The notes below the pieces were generated by a model, which saw only the letters and a program-made list of their open reading frames with translations, was not told the DNA's origin and did no database searches. A program made the translations under genes and the position numbers. A stretch of 64,000 bases of DNA from Pseudomonas serboccidentalis (lineage in GTDB: Bacteria; Pseudomonadota; Gammaproteobacteria; Pseudomonadales; Pseudomonadaceae), in the NCBI RefSeq assembly GCF_028830055.1, contig NZ_CP101655.1, positions 3,417,229-3,481,228 of the forward strand, given 5' to 3'. This document shows positions 59,304-64,000 of this stretch, piece by piece; the first letter of the stretch is position 1, and every line of letters starts with the position of its first letter.

Positions 59304-61559
59304 ATGAACCCGCCAGCCGCGCACATCAATCGTCGTGTACTCATTGTCGACGACAGCCCGTCGATCCACGGCGACTTCGCCAAAATTCTCAGCCCGGTCA
59401 TCCCCGGCGACGATGGCTTGGGCGAAACCGAGAATCTGTTGTTTGGCACCCCGTCCGTACAGCAATCCCAGCATTTCGAACTCGATTCGGCCTTTCAGGG
59501 CCGCGAAGCCCTGGACAAACTCGAAGCCGCGCTGGCGGAAAACCGTCCCTACGCCATGGCCTTCATCGACATGCGCATGCCACCGGGCTGGGATGGCCTG
59601 GAAACCATCGAACGGCTGTGGCAAGTCGACCCCAAGTTGCAAGTCGCCTTGTGCACCGCCTATTCCGACTACTCCTGGGAAGACATCGACCGGCGTCTGG
59701 CGCTGAACGACCGGTTGCTGATTCTGAAAAAGCCCTTCGACGCGATCGAAATCCGGCAGATGGCCAGTGCCCTTACGGTCAAATGGCAAATGACCGAGGA
59801 CGCCGATCTGAAGATGAACCTGCTGGAACACGCGGTTCAGGAGCGCACCCGGGAGCTGTCCGATGCCAACATCATCGTGCAGAACAGCCCGACCATCCTT
59901 TACCGTTTGCGCGGCGATCCCTCGTTTGCCCTGATGTACATCTCCCACAACATCACCCGTTACGGCCATGTCGCCGCCGACCTGGTGCGTTCGCCCAACT
60001 GGGCGCAGGAACTGATTCACCCGGACGATCACGCCATTGTCGATGCCGCCATGGCCCGAGTGCTGGATCGGCATGCGTCAGGCGCGTCCATCGAATTCCG
60101 GATGCGCACCGGCCAGGGAACCTGGCGCTGGGTGGAGAACCGCTACATCCCGGTGCGCGATCATGACGGCCGTCTACTGGAAGTCGAGGGCATCATCCTC
60201 GACATCACCGAGCGTCGCCTGGCCGAGGACAAACTGGCGTTGCTGGCGCGCTCCGATGGCCTGACAGGCCTGGCCAATCGCGCCACACTGATCGAACGCC
60301 TGCATCAGGCGTTTGCCGCCGCGCGACGGGGCGCCATGCCGTTTGCAGTGTTTTACCTGGATCTGGACCACTTCAAGCGGATCAATGACACCCTGGGCCA
60401 CCCGATCGGCGATCTGCTGCTGCAGGAAGTGGCCCGGCGCATCAAGTTCGGCGTGCGGGAAAGCGACGTGGTGGCGCGCCTGGGCGGCGACGAGTTCGCG
60501 ATCCTGCAAATGGACGTCAGCGACCCGACCCAATCGGCCGCGATGGCCGCCAACATCCGCGACACGCTGCTGGCCCCCTACAACCTGGCCGGCAATGCAC
60601 TGCACATTTCGGTCAGTATCGGCATCAGCAGTTACAGCGACCTCAGCCCCGATGCCGACAGCCTGCTCGGGCAGGCCGATATGGCGCTGTATCGCGCCAA
60701 GGAAATGGGCCGCAACCAGTATCACTTCCACTCCGAGGCGATCTCGCGCGAAGTGGCCGAGCGCATGACGCTGGTCAGCGAATTGATGACGGCGCTCGAG
60801 AGCGATGAGCTGCAACTGCATTACGCACCGGAGATGGATCTGCACAGTGGCAGGATTCTTGGCATGGAGGCGCAGATTCTCTGGCAGCATCCGCGCCTCG
60901 GCCTGCTGCCGGCCAGCGCCTTCGTGCCGGCGGCGGAGCGCACCGGGGCGATCATTCCTCTTGGGCGCTGGGTCCTGGAACACGCCTGTGCCCAGATGCG
61001 CAAATGGCGTGACGCAGGCGTAGCGCCGCCAGTCATGGCAATCAAACTCTCGCTGGCGCAACTCAAGAGCGGTCCCGAGTTGATCTACGACGTGCTGCGC
61101 ACCACCGCTCGCTGGGAGCTGGCCCCCTGGGATCTGCGCTTCGATGTCACCGAGGCGACGCTGGCCCAGACCAAATGGACCCACAACGATGCGTTGCCGC
61201 GCCTGCGCGAGCTGGGCGTGACCATCGCCATCGATGATTTCGGCACCGAATACTCCTCGTTCGATTACCTGAAAACCTACCGGGTCAATCACCTCAAACT
61301 GGCGCAGAGCTTCATCGACAGTGCGGCCCACGATGTGGCCGGCGCCAACGCCCTGCGCGCCATCGTCAACTTCGCCCGGGACCTGAACATCGGCATCATC
61401 GCCGAAGGACAGCCGTCGCCGGACCAGCCTTGCGTGCCATCCGTCGCGCCACTGCCCAGCGCCCGGGGGCTGTATTTCAGCGCGGCGGTCTGTGCCGAAG
61501 AGGCTGGGCGACTGCTCAAGAACAGTCCGAGTCCTACGCCGAAGGAGGACGAGGCATGA
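59304..61559 (+). CDS. REC-PAS-GGDEF-EAL protein with intact GGDEF and degenerate EAL
   Basis: A 751-residue cytosolic signalling protein. The receiver-like domain (11-165) has D16-D17 and D89 in FIDMRMPPGWDG. A PAS/PAC unit (about 185-310) ends in DITERR. The GGDEF domain (about 320-480) is complete: RESD inhibitory site, RLGGDEF active site near 393. The EAL domain (about 495-735) is altered: EAL is EAQ in MEAQILW, the KID-type residue is lost (HLKLAQSF), though DDFGT remains. It should make cyclic di-GMP but not cleave it. No Shine-Dalgarno is obvious before the ATG. It overlaps the next gene by ATGA. Confidence 0.92.
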   Translation: MNPPAAHINRRVLIVDDSPSIHGDFAKILSPVIPGDDGLGETENLLFGTPSVQQSQHFELDSAFQGREALDKLEAALAENRPYAMAFIDMRMPPGWDGLETIERLWQVDPKLQVALCTAYSDYSWEDIDRRLALNDRLLILKKPFDAIEIRQMASALTVKWQMTEDADLKMNLLEHAVQERTRELSDANIIVQNSPTILYRLRGDPSFALMYISHNITRYGHVAADLVRSPNWAQELIHPDDHAIVDAAMARVLDRHASGASIEFRMRTGQGTWRWVENRYIPVRDHDGRLLEVEGIILDITERRLAEDKLALLARSDGLTGLANRATLIERLHQAFAAARRGAMPFAVFYLDLDHFKRINDTLGHPIGDLLLQEVARRIKFGVRESDVVARLGGDEFAILQMDVSDPTQSAAMAANIRDTLLAPYNLAGNALHISVSIGISSYSDLSPDADSLLGQADMALYRAKEMGRNQYHFHSEAISREVAERMTLVSELMTALESDELQLHYAPEMDLHSGRILGMEAQILWQHPRLGLLPASAFVPAAERTGAIIPLGRWVLEHACAQMRKWRDAGVAPPVMAIKLSLAQLKSGPELIYDVLRTTARWELAPWDLRFDVTEATLAQTKWTHNDALPRLRELGVTIAIDDFGTEYSSFDYLKTYRVNHLKLAQSFIDSAAHDVAGANALRAIVNFARDLNIGIIAEGQPSPDQPCVPSVAPLPSARGLYFSAAVCAEEAGRLLKNSPSPTPKEDEA

Positions 61560-63430
61560 AAACCCCTTTTCCCCAGACCAACCGGCGCATCCTGATCATC
61601 GACGACACGCCGGCGATTCACGATGATTTTCGCAAGATCCTTGCCCCGCAGGTTCAAGACACGGCCGATCTGAATCAACTGGAGCAGACGCTGTTCGGCA
61701 CGCGCCAGTCGCAGCACCTGAGCTTCCAGCTCGATTCCGCCTATCAGGGCCAGGAAGCCCTGGCCCTGGTCAAACGTGCCCAGGCCAGCGGCACCCCCTA
61801 TGCGCTGGCCTTCATCGACATGCGCATGCCGCCCGGCTGGGATGGCCTGGAAACCATCGAGCAACTGTGGCGGGTCGATCCGAACCTGCAAATTGCCTTG
61901 TGCACGGCATACAGCGACTACAGCTGGGAAGCGATGGCCGAACGGCTGGAATTCGGCGACCAGTTGCTGATTCTGAAAAAACCGTTCGACAGTCTGGAAA
62001 TCCGCCAGATGGCCAACGCCCTGACCTGGAAATGGCAACTGGCGCAGGACGCGGCGCTGAAGATGCTCAGCCTTGAGCAGACCATCGAGGCGCGGGTTCA
62101 CGAATTGCTCAAAGTTTCGCACCTGCTGCAATACGACAGCCTCACGGAACTGCCCAACAGCACATTGCTGGGCGATCGCCTGAGCCAGGCCATGGCCGTC
62201 TGCCGGCGCCATGACAAACAACTGGTGGTGATGTTCCTCGGCCTGGATCGCTTCAAGCGCATCAACAATGCGCTGGGCCATCCCGCGGGCGACGAGATGC
62301 TCAAACGAGTCGCACAACAGCTGTTGTCGTGCGTACGCGGCTCGGACTCGGTGTTTCGCTACGGCTCCGACGAGTTCGTGATGATCCTCGGCGACATCAA
62401 CCACCCTCAACAAACCCACGGCATCGCCGAAAAACTGCTCACCGCCATTCGTCTGCCGCAGACGATTGCCGGTCATGACGTCAGCGTCACTGCCAGCCTG
62501 GGCATCAGCGTCTACCCCGATGACGGCCTCGAAGCCATCGAGTTGATCAAGAAGGCCGAGACCGCGATGCGCAACGTCAAGGAACAGGGGCCGGACAACA
62601 TTGGCTTCTTTATCGAAGCCATGAACCAGCGCGCCCGGGAACAGCACAGCATCGAGTCGGGTATTCGCCGCGCCCTGCAAGAGCACGAGTTCGTCCTGCA
62701 CTATCAGCCGAAAATCGACCTGCGCAGTGGCAGAGTGGTGGGTGCCGAAGCGTTGGTGCGCTGGCAGAAACCGGGGCATGGCTGGGTCTATCCTTCGGAC
62801 TTCATCCCGGTGGCCGAGGACAGCGGCCTGATCGTACCGCTGAGCAAATGGGTGCTGACGCAAGCCTGTCGTCAGACCTGCGCATGGCAAGCCGCCGGGC
62901 TGCCGCCGATCCGCATGTCGGTGAACATGTCGCCCATCGATTTTCGCCAGCGTGATTTCGTCGAAGGCGTCGAGCGCGTGCTCGAGCAGACAGGTCTGGC
63001 CCCGGACTGGCTGGAGATCGAAATCACCGAAGGTGTGTTGATGCAAAACGTCGAGGTGACGATGACTGCGCTCACTCGCCTCAAGACACTGGGCACGCGC
63101 CTGGCCATCGACGACTTCGGCACCGGCTATTCCAGCCTGAGCTACCTGCGCCGGTTTCCCATCGATGTGCTGAAAATCGACCAGTCATTCATTCGCGGCC
63201 TGTGCAACGACCGCAACGATGCCGCGCTGGTGAGCGCCATCATCAACCTGGGCAAGAGTCTGGGGCTGAACGTCATCGCCGAGGGCATTGAAACCGCCGA
63301 ACAGTTGGCTTTTCTCAAGGCGCATCACTGCGAAGAAGGCCAGGGCTACTTCTTCAGCGAAGCCCTGCCGGCAGACGCGTTTGCGCGCTTGCTGGCCGGC
63401 ACGGAGCCCGCTCCGTGGACGATTTCATGA
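61556..63430 (+). CDS. REC-GGDEF-EAL protein with degenerate GGDEF and intact EAL
   Basis: A 624-residue paralogue of the previous protein without the PAS unit. The receiver (11-165, D88 in FIDMRMPPGWDG) is very similar to that of its neighbour. The GGDEF domain reads YGSDEF near residue 268, so the diguanylate cyclase site is altered, while RGSD resembles the inhibitory site. The EAL domain (about 365-610) is complete: EALVRW, NMSP, EITEG, DDFGTGYSSL, KIDQSF and EGIET. It should be a cyclic-di-GMP phosphodiesterase. A strong AGGAGG lies 11 bases before the ATG, which overlaps the upstream stop. Confidence 0.93.
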   Translation: MKTPFPQTNRRILIIDDTPAIHDDFRKILAPQVQDTADLNQLEQTLFGTRQSQHLSFQLDSAYQGQEALALVKRAQASGTPYALAFIDMRMPPGWDGLETIEQLWRVDPNLQIALCTAYSDYSWEAMAERLEFGDQLLILKKPFDSLEIRQMANALTWKWQLAQDAALKMLSLEQTIEARVHELLKVSHLLQYDSLTELPNSTLLGDRLSQAMAVCRRHDKQLVVMFLGLDRFKRINNALGHPAGDEMLKRVAQQLLSCVRGSDSVFRYGSDEFVMILGDINHPQQTHGIAEKLLTAIRLPQTIAGHDVSVTASLGISVYPDDGLEAIELIKKAETAMRNVKEQGPDNIGFFIEAMNQRAREQHSIESGIRRALQEHEFVLHYQPKIDLRSGRVVGAEALVRWQKPGHGWVYPSDFIPVAEDSGLIVPLSKWVLTQACRQTCAWQAAGLPPIRMSVNMSPIDFRQRDFVEGVERVLEQTGLAPDWLEIEITEGVLMQNVEVTMTALTRLKTLGTRLAIDDFGTGYSSLSYLRRFPIDVLKIDQSFIRGLCNDRNDAALVSAIINLGKSLGLNVIAEGIETAEQLAFLKAHHCEEGQGYFFSEALPADAFARLLAGTEPAPWTIS

Positions 63431-63470
63431 ACACTGCAAAACCGGCCATGAGTCAGGGAGACAGTTACCG

Positions 63471-64000
63471 ATGAGCCTTTTCCACCACGCCATGGTGTTG
63501 CTGTTGTGCGGGGTCTGTGCCGGGGCCAGTGCCGAGCCGCTGGACGAGCCTCTCAAACCGTTGCCCGCCGCGCCTCAGCAGGACGCACGGCGCGTGGAGC
63601 TCGGTCGGCGCTTGTTCCACGAGCCACGGTTGTCGATCAACCACACGCTGTCCTGCGCCAGCTGCCACCAACTGGACAAGAACGGTGCCGACAGCCGTGC
63701 CTTGTCCCTGGGCTTCGACGGCAAACCGGTGGCCGTCAACACGCCGACCGTGTTCAACGCCGCCCTCAACTTCCGCCAGTTCTGGGATGGCCGTGTCGAG
63801 ACGCTGGAGGAGCAAAGCAACGTCGTCATCACCAGCCCGCATGAAATGGGCGGCGACTGGCGCACCGTGATCGAGCGGATCGGCAAAGACCCCGATTATC
63901 GTCGCGATTTCGCCGCCACCTACCCGGACGGCGTGACCCAGGCCAATGTCCAGCAGGCGCTGGCCAGCTTCGAACGCACCTTGCTGACGCCCAACTCGCG
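63471..64000 (+). CDS. cytochrome c peroxidase (partial, cut at window end)
   Basis: 176 codons are visible and the frame is open at the edge. A signal peptide (LLLCGVCAGASA) is followed by the N-terminal heme domain of the di-heme peroxidase/MauG family: LGRRLFHEPRLS, the heme-binding CASCH, NTPTVFNAALNFRQFWDGR and SFERTLLTPNSR. The protein would act in the periplasm, reducing hydrogen peroxide. The start at 63471 has GGAG 11 bases upstream, and the gene lies 40 bases after the EAL gene, so it may be co-transcribed. Confidence 0.88.
   Translation, partial: MSLFHHAMVLLLCGVCAGASAEPLDEPLKPLPAAPQQDARRVELGRRLFHEPRLSINHTLSCASCHQLDKNGADSRALSLGFDGKPVAVNTPTVFNAALNFRQFWDGRVETLEEQSNVVITSPHEMGGDWRTVIERIGKDPDYRRDFAATYPDGVTQANVQQALASFERTLLTPNS

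Noticed and set aside
61289..63046. 585-codon open frame antisense to the EAL gene
   Set aside because: Shadow of the REC-GGDEF-EAL pair, whose motifs are complete on the plus strand.

Overview
The window is about 64 kb of a Pseudomonas chromosome, most likely from the P. fluorescens group. The evidence is the GC-rich sequence, many inverted pairs of GTAGGAG- and GTGGCGAGG-type REP elements, and gene orders familiar from Pseudomonas: colRS with LPS genes, fxsA-groESL, rsx-nth, argG-motY-pyrC-rnt-prx-bfd-bfr-grxD, argF, glpFKR-glpD, and aatJQMP-aauSR. Nearly all of it is core genome. I see no prophage, insertion sequence, CRISPR array, rRNA or tRNA. The most accessory-looking parts are 20.1-21.3 kb (AT-rich) and the very long gene at 49.7-54.9 kb. 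Layout: 1-3.2 kb (minus strand) is an envelope-stress operon, ColR-ColS followed by a methyltransferase and an LPS-core kinase cut by the window edge. 3.4-6.2 kb holds an LTA-synthase-like sulfatase and a PAP2 phosphatase. 6.3-9.1 kb is groEL, groES and fxsA. 9.1-14.4 kb has a HugZ-like protein, a short-chain dehydrogenase, apbC and metG. 14.5-19.1 kb is an Rsx/Rnf-like operon joined to nth. It has no rsxC, and its RsxA and RsxE lack cysteines expected in canonical subunits. 19.2-21.3 kb carries a small acidic protein, a LuxR-type response regulator and an AT-rich membrane-protein gene. 21.4-32.9 kb is metabolism, motility and iron handling: argG, motY, pyrC, rnt, a peroxiredoxin, bfd, bfr, grxD, an orphan molybdenum enzyme, argF and an ABC ATPase. 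33-34.4 kb has a PhzF-like protein and a YbaK deacylase. 34.8-40.1 kb is the glycerol regulon, with a 179-bp MITE-like inverted repeat between glpK and glpR. 40.3-47.5 kb is acidic amino-acid uptake (aatJQMP) with its own two-component system (aauSR), a sigma54 promoter and two AauR-type operators, followed by glpM. 47.5-49.5 kb has a DsbA-family protein and an alpha/beta hydrolase. 49.7-54.9 kb is one gene for a protein of about 1740 residues resembling Pseudomonas dermonecrotic-toxin-domain proteins. 55-57.6 kb has metR, a GNAT acetyltransferase, a LysE-type exporter and a Nudix hydrolase. 57.7-63.4 kb is a cyclic-di-GMP module: a degenerate HD-GYP response regulator divergent from two paralogous REC-GGDEF-EAL proteins that keep opposite active sites. 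The window ends inside a cytochrome c peroxidase gene. The two observations I rate highest are the reduced Rsx/Rnf complex, which has lost RsxC, the RsxB membrane anchor and several intramembrane cysteines while RsxB gained a three-repeat coiled-coil tail, and the paired complementary GGDEF/EAL proteins. No entry rests on a database search. Family names come from motifs and gene order read directly from the sequence.
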